From assembly GCA_947447625.1 (NCBI GenBank), contig CANFKS010000031.1:1-38981 (forward strand): a stretch of 38,981 nt of DNA, read 5' to 3'. The position numbers and the translations under genes were made by a program. The DNA comes from Rhodospirillales bacterium (GTDB lineage Bacteria > Pseudomonadota > Alphaproteobacteria > Acetobacterales > Acetobacteraceae). Below, in pieces: positions 17,310-25,551 of the stretch. The notes under the pieces are model-generated. The model ran no database searches. It was not told the DNA's origin and saw only the letters and a program-made list of their open reading frames with translations. Each line of letters starts with the position of its first letter. The stretch's first letter is position 1.

Positions 17310-17524
17310 AGGAAGCGCTTCTTTTTTTGAAGAAAAAGAAGCAAAAAAACTTCGTCCGGGCTGGCGGCTGAGGCGCCGGCCTTCGGATTTGCCTTGGGCC
17401 GCAGGCACCATCTCCCCGGCAACGATGAATACGCGGCGTCACCCCTCCCGAAGGCCAGCAGTCCAGCCGCGAGCCGGTATGAAAGTTTTTTTGCTTCTTT
17501 TTTTTCAAAAAAAAAAGCCCTTCC
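17310..17524. repeat. Long inverted-repeat element B filling a convergent gene gap
   Basis: The gap between hyuB (ends 17309) and the convergent flavoprotein gene (ends 17526) has outer arms 17310-17352 and 17481-17524 that match the arms of the element at 12067-12215 (GAAGC ends, T7 and A-tract hairpins, AAAGTTTTTTTGC). Inside are a second pair of arms, 17364-17386 and 17448-17470, sharing GCGGCTG and GGCCTTCGG around seven mismatched bases, with a 61-base loop. The inner sequence is unrelated to that of element A. The 17481-17524 arm has degenerated (its hairpin runs into AAAGCCC). Probable bidirectional terminator or interspersed repeat. Confidence 0.8.
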
Positions 17525-17525
17525 C

Positions 17526-18659
17526 TCACCCCTTATCAAACCGCGAAATCGCAAACGGCGCCAATGGCGTAACCGTCTCCCCCGTCGCCATCAATTCCGC
17601 CATCGTCTCTCCCACGCCCGGGCCCAGCTGAAACCCGTGCCCGCAGAACCCGAATGCGTAGAACAATCCCGCCACCTTGCCGGACGGTCCGATCACGGGG
17701 ATATCGTCGGGCAGATATCCCTCGATCCCGCTCCATGTGCGTATAATCCGCAGCGCCCCGATCCCCGGCACCACGCGCCGCAGCATCGGGAACTGCCGCA
17801 GGGTGTTCATCGGATCGACATAGGCCCGCTGCGCATCCGCCAGCGCCGGTCCGCGCCAGCCGCCGCCATAGACGATGTTTCCGCGCTTGACCTGGCGCAG
17901 ATAGATCCCCTCTTCCGCCACCTCCGAGGCCACGCCGATCACCGGGTCGATGCGATAGGCCATCGGCTCCGTCACCCCCATTTGCGGCCCCTTCGCCACC
18001 AGCGGCACCTTCTCGCCGAAGCGCGAGGCCAGGGTATTGGCCCAGGCCCCGGTGCTGATCATCACCAGCGGCGCCCGATAGGTTCCCGCGCCTCGCGTCT
18101 CCACCACGAAATCCACGCCCGGCTTCTCGACCGCCAACACCTCGGCGTTCTCCACCACCAACGCCCCCTCGCGCCGCGCCGCCCGCCCGAATGCGGGCGC
18201 CGCCAGCCGCGGATTGGCATGCCCATCGAGCGGCGAAAACGATCCGGCAAGAATATTGCCTGCCAGAAACGGAAACCGCGCCCGCAGCGCATTGCCGCTG
18301 ATCATCTCCAACTCCAGACCATATGTGCGGACATCCGCCACATGCTGCTCCAACCGCGCCACATCCTCCGGCCGGAACGCCACCCTGATATGCCCAGGCG
18401 TAATGAATTCCGCATCCTCGCCGAGCAATTCGTTCAACCGCCCCCACACCGCGCGCGACCGGTTGGCCAGCGGCACCTGCGGCAGAAACCGCCCCTGCCG
18501 CCGCACATTGCCGAAATTCACCCCGCTCGCCTGCTGTCCGACGAGGCCGCGCTCCAGCAGTGTCACACGCAAGCCCCGCTTGCGCAGAAAAAACGCCGTC
18601 GCCGCCCCCATGATCCCGCCGCCGACGACGATGGCATCGGACACCACGGCCGCGCTCAT
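17526..18659 (-). CDS. FAD-dependent amine/amino-acid dehydrogenase, HcnC/opine oxidase B-like
   Basis: Flavoprotein of the D-amino-acid oxidase (DAO) superfamily, 377 aa, expected to oxidise the C-N bond of the substrate. The FAD-binding motif DAIVVGGGIMGAATAFFL is at residues 8-25, followed by VTLLERG. The C-terminal FAD/active-site region GFCGHGFQLGPGVGE is typical of HcnC, opine oxidase subunit B and sarcosine oxidase beta. It is the last gene of the minus-strand operon and overlaps the previous gene by ATGA. Together with the two upstream genes it makes the alpha/beta/gamma set of an HcnABC-like heterotrimeric dehydrogenase. Proline, hydroxyproline, glycine, opines and sarcosine are known substrates of relatives; the sequence alone does not choose among them. 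Confidence 0.9.
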   Translation of the reverse strand: MSAAVVSDAIVVGGGIMGAATAFFLRKRGLRVTLLERGLVGQQASGVNFGNVRRQGRFLPQVPLANRSRAVWGRLNELLGEDAEFITPGHIRVAFRPEDVARLEQHVADVRTYGLELEMISGNALRARFPFLAGNILAGSFSPLDGHANPRLAAPAFGRAARREGALVVENAEVLAVEKPGVDFVVETRGAGTYRAPLVMISTGAWANTLASRFGEKVPLVAKGPQMGVTEPMAYRIDPVIGVASEVAEEGIYLRQVKRGNIVYGGGWRGPALADAQRAYVDPMNTLRQFPMLRRVVPGIGALRIIRTWSGIEGYLPDDIPVIGPSGKVAGLFYAFGFCGHGFQLGPGVGETMAELMATGETVTPLAPFAISRFDKG

Positions 18660-20023
18660 GGCGCGCTCTGCGCTGTCATCGGCAACGGCTTCACCGGCCC
18701 CTGCCCGCGCAACCGCCCGACCTCGGCCACCGGCACGCCCAGCGCATCCGCCAGCACCTCCGCCCCCGCCGGCCCGCACATCCGGCCCTGGCACCGCCCC
18801 ATGCCGAGCCGGCTGAACGCCTTGGCCCGATTGACCTCCGGCGCCCCCTTCTGTCGCGCCACCGCGCGCAATTCCCCCGCCGTGATGCACTCGCACCGGC
18901 ACACCATTGCCTCATCCGGCAAAGCGGCCGCCAAGCGCGCCGGCCACGGAAACGCCGTCTCCAACCCGGCGCGAAACCGCCGCATCGGCGCCAGCGCCTG
19001 GCGCAGATCCGCCAATTCCCCCTCCGTCACCGCCACCCCCATATCCCGCAGCGCCGCACAGGCCGCCAACTGCCCCGCGATCTCCGCCGCATCCGCCCCC
19101 AGGATCCGCGCCCCATCCCCTGCCAGATAGACGCCCCGCACCGACGCGCGCCCATCCTGGTCCGTCACCGGCAGCCACTGCCGCGCAATCGCGTCGAACG
19201 CGAAGTCGCAGCGCGCCAGATCCGCCAATTGCGTCTCCGAGCGCAACCCATGCCCGATCCCCACCGCATCGCACACCACACGATGCGCGACGCCCCGCGC
19301 ATCGGAGAACCGCACCGCCTCCACGCTTTCGTCCCCTTCAATCGCCACCGGCGTCACCCCGCGCCACATCTTCACCCCCATGCGCCACAGGGCCGCCGTG
19401 TAATACAGGCCCTTCGCCAGCAGAGCCGGCCGCGCCGCAAGCCCCGGCAGCGCCCGAATCCCCGCCGACACCGGCGCGGTATCCAGCACCGCCACCACCT
19501 TCGCCCCCGCCTTGGCATACTGATACGCCACCAGCGTCAGCAGCGGCCCGCTGCCCATGAACACCACGTTGGACCCGATCGCGCAGGCCTGCGCCTTCAA
19601 CGCGATCTGCGCCCCCCCCAGGCTATACACCCCCGGCATCGTCCATCCCGGCACCGGCATGATCCGGTCCGTTGCCCCCGTCGCCAGGATCAGCGCGTCA
19701 TAGGCCAGACGCTCCGTCCGCTCGCCGGTCAGCAGATGGGCCTCGTTCTCCCAGAGATGCCACACCAGCGTCTGCGGCCGGTAATCGATCCGCTCCTCCA
19801 GCGCCGCGAAGGCACCATGGACCGCTTGCGCCTTCGCGGCCTCGAACCCGTAGAGATCGGCGGGCGTGCGCCGGAACCCGGCGGGCTGGCGGCGATAGAT
19901 CTGCCCGCCATTGCCCGCCGCCTCGTCCACCACCACCGGGCGCATCCCCGCCGCCACCAGCCGCGCCGCCGCCCGTGTCCCCGCCGGGCCCGCGCCCACG
20001 ATCAGGATTGTTCGATGTGCCAT
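18656..20023 (-). CDS. FAD/NAD-binding subunit with BFD-like [2Fe-2S] tail, HcnB/opine oxidase A-like
   Basis: Electron-transfer subunit, 455 aa. A dinucleotide-binding motif opens the protein (ILIVGAGPAGTRAAARL), GGQIYRR follows the first FAD segment, a second Rossmann motif is VVFMGSGPLLTLVAYQYAK, and GVYLAGDGARILGA marks the C-terminal FAD contact. The tail is a BFD-like ferredoxin domain with C375, C377, C411 and C416 (CRCE ... GRCQGRMC), able to hold a [2Fe-2S] cluster. This architecture is that of HcnB, OoxA and the alpha subunits of D-proline/hydroxyproline dehydrogenases. I start at 20023 (MAHRTILIVGAGPAG); the longer frame upstream overlaps the preceding small gene. The first codons overlap that gene by 22 bp, and its own stop overlaps the next ATG. 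Confidence 0.92.
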   Translation of the reverse strand: MAHRTILIVGAGPAGTRAAARLVAAGMRPVVVDEAAGNGGQIYRRQPAGFRRTPADLYGFEAAKAQAVHGAFAALEERIDYRPQTLVWHLWENEAHLLTGERTERLAYDALILATGATDRIMPVPGWTMPGVYSLGGAQIALKAQACAIGSNVVFMGSGPLLTLVAYQYAKAGAKVVAVLDTAPVSAGIRALPGLAARPALLAKGLYYTAALWRMGVKMWRGVTPVAIEGDESVEAVRFSDARGVAHRVVCDAVGIGHGLRSETQLADLARCDFAFDAIARQWLPVTDQDGRASVRGVYLAGDGARILGADAAEIAGQLAACAALRDMGVAVTEGELADLRQALAPMRRFRAGLETAFPWPARLAAALPDEAMVCRCECITAGELRAVARQKGAPEVNRAKAFSRLGMGRCQGRMCGPAGAEVLADALGVPVAEVGRLRGQGPVKPLPMTAQSAP

Positions 20024-20304
20024 GCCGACCCCCGCGTGATGATGCGCATCCCGTCCATCGCCTCGGTCGAGCATGACCGCAGCCGCTCGCCCGATACCGT
20101 CCAGACCCAGCAATCCTGGCATGCCGCCATCAGGCAGAACCCGGCGCGCTGCCCGTCATCGAATTCGCTGGTTCGCACTGACGCGGCATTGGTGAGGATC
20201 GCCACCTGCAGCGTATCCCCCGCGAGCGCGGTGACGGTCATGCCGTCGATTTCAAGGCTGATCGTGGGGCGGTCGTGTTCTGCGAGGCGCTGGAAGCGGC
20301 CCAT
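20002..20304 (-). CDS. Small [2Fe-2S] ferredoxin-like subunit, HcnA-like
   Basis: Small iron-sulfur subunit, 100 aa, the HcnA-type partner of the two flavoproteins encoded downstream. It has a plant-ferredoxin fold with C57, C62, C65 in FCLMAACQDCW and C78 in RSCST, the C-x4-C-x2-C plus distal C pattern of a [2Fe-2S] cluster. I chose the ATG at 20304 because MGRFQRLAEHDRPTISLEIDG matches the size and N-terminus of the family; an in-frame ATG at 20334 and an open frame up to 20466 exist. Neither has a convincing ribosome-binding site. It would pass electrons between the FAD sites of the complex. A 168-bp gap, the longest inside the operon, separates it from the upstream dehydrogenase gene. Confidence 0.88.
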   Translation of the reverse strand: MGRFQRLAEHDRPTISLEIDGMTVTALAGDTLQVAILTNAASVRTSEFDDGQRAGFCLMAACQDCWVWTVSGERLRSCSTEAMDGMRIITRGSAWHIEQS

Positions 20305-20442
20305 GTGCCGAGTTCTCGAAAATTGCACACCCATCGTGCCGCCAGGGCGCGCCGCGCGCCAGCCCCAATCGCGCGCCTGATGCCTTCGCCTGTCGGAAGG
20401 AATCCCGCTCTCCCTCTTTGTTTTATCGCCTGAGTCAGACTT

Positions 20443-20460
20443 TTTGGCGATTCCGCCAAA
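20443..20460. promoter_or_regulatory. Inverted repeat in the gap before the HcnA-like gene
   Basis: TTTGGCG and CGCCAAA form a perfect 7-bp inverted repeat around a 4-base spacer, just downstream of the dehydrogenase stop (20473). There is no T-run on the minus strand after it, so it is not a standard terminator. It could be an operator, an attenuator or an RNA-processing hairpin that sets the relative expression of the dehydrogenase subunits. Confidence 0.3.
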
Positions 20461-20472
20461 GGTCATCAGGCT

Positions 20473-21240
20473 CTAGCGCGCGCCGCCATTCACCTGGAAA
20501 CATTGCTTTGTGATCAATTTACTGTCGTCGCTGCCGAGGAACACGCCGAGGGCCGCGATATCCTCCGGCTCGATCGCATCGGGCAGGCATTGCCGCGATC
20601 GCCCCGCCGCGATCAACGCCTCGTCCTGATACCACAACGCGCGCTGCCGCGGCGTGATCACCATGCCCGGCGCGATCGCATTGACCCTGATGCGCCACAT
20701 GCCGACATCGCGGGCCAGCGAATTGGTGAACCCCACCACCGCCGCCTTGGCCGCGCTATAGGCTTGCATCGACTTCCCGCCGCCCATCCAGGCGATCGAA
20801 CTCATATTGACGATCGAGCCGAACCCCAGCCGCTGCATCTGCGGCACCACCGCCTGGGCCGCGAAGTAGTGGTGTTTGAAATTCACCCCGAGCGACCAGT
20901 CGAACGCCGCCTCACTGACGTCGAGAAAATCCTGCCGCCGGTCATTGGCCGCGTTGTTGACCAGCACCGCCGCATCGCCGAGCCGCCCGTGCAATTCCCC
21001 GAACGCCGCCTTCAGGGCCGGGATATCGAGCAGATCGCAGGCCACGAATTCCGGCCGCGGCGCGCCCTCCGCCTCGACTTCATCAGCCAACGCCGCCGCC
21101 GCGGCGACATCGAGATCGAGAAACCCGACCCGCGCCCCATTGGCCGCAAACGCCCGCACGAAGGCCGCGCCGATGCCGCTCGCGCCGCCGGTGATCAGCA
21201 CAACCCGCCCGGCGAGGCAGCCATACCGCGTGAGGCTCAT
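20473..21240 (-). CDS. Short-chain dehydrogenase, aldose 1-dehydrogenase-like
   Basis: Classical NAD(P)-dependent short-chain dehydrogenase, 255 aa. The cofactor motif TGGASGIG is at residues 17-24, D42 at the end of the second strand favours NAD, and NNAAN replaces NNAG. The catalytic set is S148, Y161 and K165 (YSAAK). The C-terminal third (RQCLPDAIEPEDIAALG, then SDDSKLITKQCFQVNGG) resembles sugar dehydrogenases such as xylose, arabinose or rhamnose 1-dehydrogenases more than fatty-acid enzymes, by recollection of those families. Its ATG overlaps the stop of the sugar-type ATPase gene (ATGA), so it belongs to the transporter operon. A likely job is oxidation of a hydroxyl or hemiacetal of the imported compound. 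Confidence 0.9.
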   Translation of the reverse strand: MSLTRYGCLAGRVVLITGGASGIGAAFVRAFAANGARVGFLDLDVAAAAALADEVEAEGAPRPEFVACDLLDIPALKAAFGELHGRLGDAAVLVNNAANDRRQDFLDVSEAAFDWSLGVNFKHHYFAAQAVVPQMQRLGFGSIVNMSSIAWMGGGKSMQAYSAAKAAVVGFTNSLARDVGMWRIRVNAIAPGMVITPRQRALWYQDEALIAAGRSRQCLPDAIEPEDIAALGVFLGSDDSKLITKQCFQVNGGAR

Positions 21241-22319
21241 GCGATCAGGCGCTCCGTTTGCGGGTCGAACAGGCAGATCTTGCGGGCATCGATTGCGAAG
21301 GCGGCCGTGGCCCCCACGGTGAGCCGGATATCGGGCGCGACCCGCCCCAGCACTTTTTCGCCGCCCATGCGCAGCACGACGATGGTCTCGGCCCCGGTCG
21401 GCTCGGTCAATTCGACCGGCGCCATGATTCTGATGCCAGGCGTGCCGGCCTCGCCGAATTGCCGCGTGGGTTCGGCGATGCATTCGGGGCGAATGCCCAG
21501 GATGACCTCCCGCCCCTCCCATCCCGCGGCGGCCGGCGGCGCCGGCAGGCGCACATCGCCCACCACCACCTGCCCGCTCGCGATCCGGGCCGGCACGGTG
21601 TTCATCGGCGGCGCCCCCATGAAGCGCGCGACGAAGACATTGGCGGGGCGGTTATAGATCGTCTCCGGGTCCGCGAACTGCTGCACCTCGCCCTGGTGCA
21701 TCACCGCGATGCGCGTCGCCATCGTCATCGCCTCGATCTGGTCATGCGTGACATAGACGATGGTGGCGCCGATGCGGGCGTGCAACTGCTTGATTTCCAT
21801 CCGCATCTCAACCCGCAACTTGGCATCGAGGTTCGACAGCGGCTCATCGAAGAGGAACAATTTGGGGTCCCGCACCAAAGCGCGGCCCATCGCCACGCGC
21901 TGCCGCTGCCCGCCCGAGAGTTGCGCCGGCTTGCGCCCCAGCAGCGGCTCGATCTGCAACAGCCGGGCCACGCGGGCCACCGCCTCCTCGCGCTGCGGCT
22001 TGGGCACGTTGCGGCATTCCATGCCGAAGGTGATGTTCTGGCGCACCGTCATCGAGGGGTAGAGCGCGTAGGTCTGGAACACCATCGCGATGTCCCGATC
22101 CTTCGGCGCGATGGTGTTGACCACCTTGCCGTCGATCACGATCTCGCCGGATGACGCGGTTTCGAGCCCGGCGATGATGTTGAGCAACGTCGATTTGCCG
22201 CAGCCGGACGGGCCGACCAGGACGGTGAAATCGCCGTCGTCGATATCAAGGTTGATGCCCTTGAGCACGCCGACAGAGCCAAAGCGCTTGTGCAGGTCAC
22301 GGATGACGAGGGCCGACAT
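21237..22319 (-). CDS. Carbohydrate-type ABC transporter ATPase (MalK/UgpC-like)
   Basis: ATPase of a CUT1 carbohydrate importer, 360 aa, the normal MalK/UgpC length. Walker A is GPSGCGKST (residues 36-44), the signature is LSGGQRQRVAMGRALVRD, Walker B is LFLFDEPLSNLD, and the switch is VTHDQIEAMTMATR. After MHQGEVQQFADPETIYNRPANVFVA comes a regulatory TOBE/MalK C-terminal domain of about 125 residues. A single ATPase presumably serves both permeases as a homodimer. The start at 22319 lies 9 bp after the permease gene ending at 22329, and its 3' end overlaps the dehydrogenase start. Confidence 0.95.
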   Translation of the reverse strand: MSALVIRDLHKRFGSVGVLKGINLDIDDGDFTVLVGPSGCGKSTLLNIIAGLETASSGEIVIDGKVVNTIAPKDRDIAMVFQTYALYPSMTVRQNITFGMECRNVPKPQREEAVARVARLLQIEPLLGRKPAQLSGGQRQRVAMGRALVRDPKLFLFDEPLSNLDAKLRVEMRMEIKQLHARIGATIVYVTHDQIEAMTMATRIAVMHQGEVQQFADPETIYNRPANVFVARFMGAPPMNTVPARIASGQVVVGDVRLPAPPAAAGWEGREVILGIRPECIAEPTRQFGEAGTPGIRIMAPVELTEPTGAETIVVLRMGGEKVLGRVAPDIRLTVGATAAFAIDARKICLFDPQTERLIA

Positions 22320-22328
22320 CGTTGATTC

Positions 22329-23186
22329 CTATTTCACGGCGCCGGCGGTCAGGCCACGCACGAAGTAACGTCCGCCGAACAGATAGACCAGCAACGGCGG
22401 CAAGGCCGCGACCACCACGGCAGCACTCTGCAAGCCGTGCTGCGGCACATCGGCCACCGCGGCGGACAAGGCGATGAGTGCGGCCGTAACGGGCTGCTGC
22501 TGGCCGGTGGTGAAGGTCACGCCATAGAGGAATTCGTTCCAGATATGGGTGAACTGCCAGATCACGGTGACGATCAGGATCGGCGGCGACAGCGGCAGCA
22601 CGATGCGCCAGAAAATCCGGAAGAACCCGGCGCCGTCGATATGGGCGGCCTTCATCAGGTCGGCCGGGATCGCCATATAGTAGTTGCGGCAGAACAGGGT
22701 GGTGAAACTCAGGCCCTGGATGGTATGGATCATCACGAGGCCCGCGATCGTGTTGGTCATGCCGAGATCGCGCAGCACGATGGTCCAGGGGATCAGGCGC
22801 ATCTGTTCGGGCAGAAACACGCCGGCCGTCACCAGGCCGAAGATCCAGCGATCGCCCTTGAAGCGCCACAGCGATATCGCATAGCCCGCAACGGCGCCGA
22901 GCAAGGTGGAGATCAGGGTCGCGGGGATGGTGACCGCGGCCGAATTCAGCATATAGGGCCTGATGCCGGAGCAGGTCTGGGCGATGCAGTAGGTGCTCCA
23001 GACCTGGATATAGTTGGAGAATTCCCAGATATGCGGCCAGCCGATCATCGAGGTCTGGGTGATTTCCTCGGCGCTGCGCAGCGAATTCAACACCACGACG
23101 ACGAGCGGCACGAGGTAAGCGATGCCGAGGCCCCATATCGCGATATGGATCGCCCAGCGCCCCAGGGTTGCGGCGGGGCTACGCAT
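22329..23186 (-). CDS. Carbohydrate-type ABC transporter permease (MalG-like)
   Basis: Channel subunit of the CUT1 importer, 285 aa, usual length for MalG/UgpE. It has an N-terminal helix after MRSPAATLGRW, about six hydrophobic segments, and the EAA loop PADLMKAAHIDGAGFFRIFW before RIVLPLSPP. The C-terminus (FGGRYFVRGLTAGAVK) is the classical MalG ending. The start at 23186 overlaps the stop of the partner permease by 8 bp; a longer in-frame start exists but would run further into that gene. Confidence 0.94.
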   Translation of the reverse strand: MRSPAATLGRWAIHIAIWGLGIAYLVPLVVVVLNSLRSAEEITQTSMIGWPHIWEFSNYIQVWSTYCIAQTCSGIRPYMLNSAAVTIPATLISTLLGAVAGYAISLWRFKGDRWIFGLVTAGVFLPEQMRLIPWTIVLRDLGMTNTIAGLVMIHTIQGLSFTTLFCRNYYMAIPADLMKAAHIDGAGFFRIFWRIVLPLSPPILIVTVIWQFTHIWNEFLYGVTFTTGQQQPVTAALIALSAAVADVPQHGLQSAAVVVAALPPLLVYLFGGRYFVRGLTAGAVK

Positions 23187-24096
23187 TGGCGGCGCGCCGA
23201 GCCTGCACGCGTTTCCAGATCGCATAGGGCAACAACACCGCGAGCAAGGTCAGCAGCAGCAACACCGCCGCCGCCGCACCGCGGCCGAGTTGGCCGCGCT
23301 GGAACATGAAATCATAGACCACGAGCGAGGGCAGTTGCGTCGCGATGCCGGGGCCGCCGCCGGTGAGGGCGCGGACGAGGTCGAAGGTGCGGATCGCGGT
23401 TTGCAGCAGGATCACCAGAACCGCGATCATGATGGGCCAGAGGGTTGGCAGGATCACCCGCGTGTAGAGGCGCCACGGGCCGGCGCCGTCGATCTGGGCG
23501 GCCTTGATGAGGTCGGCCTCGACCGAGCGCAGCCCGGCGAGGAAAAGCGCCATGGCGAAGCCGGAGGATTGCCAGATGCCGGCGACCACGATGGTCCAGA
23601 TCGCCATGTCGCGATCGACCAGCCAGTCGAAGCGGAAACCGCTCCAGCCGAGATCATTGACCAGTTTCTGGATGCCCATGCCCGGGTTGAGCAGCCAGGA
23701 CCAGACGGTGCCGGTGACGACGAAGGAGACGGCGAGCGGATAGAGGAAAATCGAGCGCAGCACGTTTTCGCCGCGGATGCGCTGGTCGATCAACACGGCG
23801 AGAACGAGGCCGGTCAGCATGGTGAGCACGACGAAGCCGCTGCCGAAGATCAGCAGGTTGTCGAAGGCGATTTTCCAGTTCCGGGTGGCGAGAACCGAGG
23901 TGTAGTTGCGCAGGCCGACGAAGCCGTCGGTCGGCATCAGGGTCGACGGCGTGAAGGACAGCCACGTCGTCCACGCCGTGAACACCACGATCTGGCCCGA
24001 GGCGATCAGCAGCGGGACCCAGATCACCAGGAATTCCGGAACCCGGCGCAGCCCCGCCATGAGGGGGGATTGCGCCGGGGTTGCGTTTGGCGTCAA
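23179..24096 (-). CDS. Carbohydrate-type ABC transporter permease (MalF/UgpA-like)
   Basis: Other channel subunit of the CUT1 importer, 305 aa. A cytoplasmic N-terminus precedes the first helix (FLVIWVPLLIASGQIVVF), then FTPSTLMPTDGFVGLRNY, typical of MalF/UgpA/LacF proteins. The EAA loop reads EADLIKAAQIDGAGPWRLYT followed by RVILPTLWP, and ALTGGGPGIAT sits in the last periplasmic loop region. The ATG at 24096 overlaps the stop of the binding-protein gene by ATGA. Confidence 0.94.
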   Translation of the reverse strand: MTPNATPAQSPLMAGLRRVPEFLVIWVPLLIASGQIVVFTAWTTWLSFTPSTLMPTDGFVGLRNYTSVLATRNWKIAFDNLLIFGSGFVVLTMLTGLVLAVLIDQRIRGENVLRSIFLYPLAVSFVVTGTVWSWLLNPGMGIQKLVNDLGWSGFRFDWLVDRDMAIWTIVVAGIWQSSGFAMALFLAGLRSVEADLIKAAQIDGAGPWRLYTRVILPTLWPIMIAVLVILLQTAIRTFDLVRALTGGGPGIATQLPSLVVYDFMFQRGQLGRGAAAAVLLLLTLLAVLLPYAIWKRVQARRAANA

Positions 24097-25370
24097 CGCG
24101 AGCTCTCGACCGCCTCGGTGAGGCGGGCGACGGCTTGGTCGGGGGTGATGGTGCGGTTTTTCACGTATTCGGTCAGCACGTCGATCATCGCGGCGGTCAT
24201 GCCGTTTTCCTGGGCCATGTTGTGGGCGAGGCTGAGGACGACCTGGTTGGCGGCGAGGGAGTCTTTCAAGGTGCGGGCGGCTTCGCGCTGGCCGTCGGAC
24301 CAGCCGGGGCCGCTGAGATCGACATCGGTGCGCACGGGGATGGAGCCGGTGATTTGCGAGTACATGGTCTGGATCGCGGGGTCCATGACCAGTTCGGCCA
24401 TCAGTTTCTGGCCGGCCTGCAGGTCGGCTTCCTTGCGCTGCCAGAAGATGAAGGCATCGGCGTTGAGGATAAAGACCGGCTTGCCGTTGTCGGTCGGCCC
24501 GGGGGCGATGATGAAGTCATCGATCTTGAAGCCGGCGTTCAACAGCACGCCTTGCGCCCAGCCGCCCTGGATCATCATGCCCATGTCGCCGGCGACGAAT
24601 TTGGCGAGGTTGCTGGCATAGGGCTGGGCGGCGACGTTGGGGTCCATCCAGTCCGACAATTTGCGGAGTTGGACGAAGGCGGCCTTCACTTCGGGGCCCT
24701 TCAGGGCCTTTGCATCGAGGTTCATGATGGCGGCGCGATAGGCGGCGGGGCTGATGCCGGCGAGGCAGGCTTCGAATTTCTGGCCGTCATCGGAGCGGGT
24801 GCCGCCGTTGGCGATGGGGCTGGCCATGCCGGCGGATTTCATTTTTTCGGCCAGCGTGTTGAATTCAGCCCAGGTGGTGGGGAGCTTGTCGGCCTTGGCG
24901 CGATCGAGGCCGCGCTTGGAGACGAAGAGCGTGTTGGTGCGATAGATCTGGAGCGGGAGTGCAGCCCATTTGCCGCCGGGCTTGTGGAGGCGGGCAAGGT
25001 CGGGGGCGACAACTTTTTCGTAGCCGGCGGCGGCGACCGTGGCGTCAAGGTTGACGGTGGGGGCGATTTTCGACCAGGCGGCGATTTCCGGGCCTTTGAG
25101 CTGCGAGCAGGCCGGAGGGTCGCCGGCGAGGATCTGGGCGCGCAGCTTGTTCATCATCTCGGTGGTGAAGCCAGGAACCGGAGAATGCTGCCAGATGCCG
25201 CCCTTTTCGTCGAATTTCTTGCCGAGCGCGGAGATGGCGGCGCCGTCGCTGCCGGCGGACCACTGCGAGATCGCGGTCAGGCGCGGCTTGGCCTGGGCGG
25301 CGGCGAGGCGAGGGGCAAGGGCGGCGGCGGTGGAGGCGGCGATCAGCGCGCGGCGGCTGAGATGGGTCAC
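24093..25370 (-). CDS. Carbohydrate-type ABC transporter solute-binding protein (family 1)
   Basis: Periplasmic binding protein of the family 1 (MalE/UgpB-like) type, 425 aa, first gene of an eight-gene operon reading to 17526. The start is a GTG at 25370, chosen because AAGGAAA lies seven bases upstream and the signal peptide begins directly (THLSRRALIAASTAAALAP, twin arginine, cleavage near LAAAQ). Upstream in-frame residues do not look like a leader. Family landmarks are FTTEMMNKLRAQILAGDPP, GDMGMMIQGGWAQGVL and NADAFIFWQRK. The protein defines what the operon imports; family 1 proteins bind sugars, sugar phosphates or polyols, while the downstream enzymes point to an amine group as well. 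Confidence 0.93.
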   Translation of the reverse strand: MTHLSRRALIAASTAAALAPRLAAAQAKPRLTAISQWSAGSDGAAISALGKKFDEKGGIWQHSPVPGFTTEMMNKLRAQILAGDPPACSQLKGPEIAAWSKIAPTVNLDATVAAAGYEKVVAPDLARLHKPGGKWAALPLQIYRTNTLFVSKRGLDRAKADKLPTTWAEFNTLAEKMKSAGMASPIANGGTRSDDGQKFEACLAGISPAAYRAAIMNLDAKALKGPEVKAAFVQLRKLSDWMDPNVAAQPYASNLAKFVAGDMGMMIQGGWAQGVLLNAGFKIDDFIIAPGPTDNGKPVFILNADAFIFWQRKEADLQAGQKLMAELVMDPAIQTMYSQITGSIPVRTDVDLSGPGWSDGQREAARTLKDSLAANQVVLSLAHNMAQENGMTAAMIDVLTEYVKNRTITPDQAVARLTEAVESSR

Positions 25371-25377
25371 TGGGGCG

Positions 25378-25384
25378 TTTCCTT
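25378..25384 (-). promoter_or_regulatory. Ribosome-binding site deciding the GTG start of the binding protein
   Basis: On the minus strand AAGGAAA is followed by seven bases and then the GTG at 25370. This supports the GTG over an ATG in the extended frame at 25454. Confidence 0.65.
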
Positions 25385-25533
25385 GTGCTGGTGCCGTCGT
25401 TTCCGGCGACCTTGTGTCACATCCGACGGTATCAGCACAGGGTCCGGGTGGCAACGCCCGGTGGCAGTTTATTGATTCTATTACGGAACAGTTTAGTCAT
25501 GAACCCGCGACGGGGGCGGTCAGGTTTTTTTTG

Positions 25534-25551
25534 CACACGGCGGGGCGTGTG
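25534..25551. promoter_or_regulatory. Inverted repeat, possible operator
   Basis: CACACG and CGTGTG form perfect 6-bp arms around a 6-base GC-rich spacer, in the middle of the divergent promoter region between the importer operon and the crotonase gene. No regulator gene sits next to it, so the binding protein is unknown. Confidence 0.3.
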
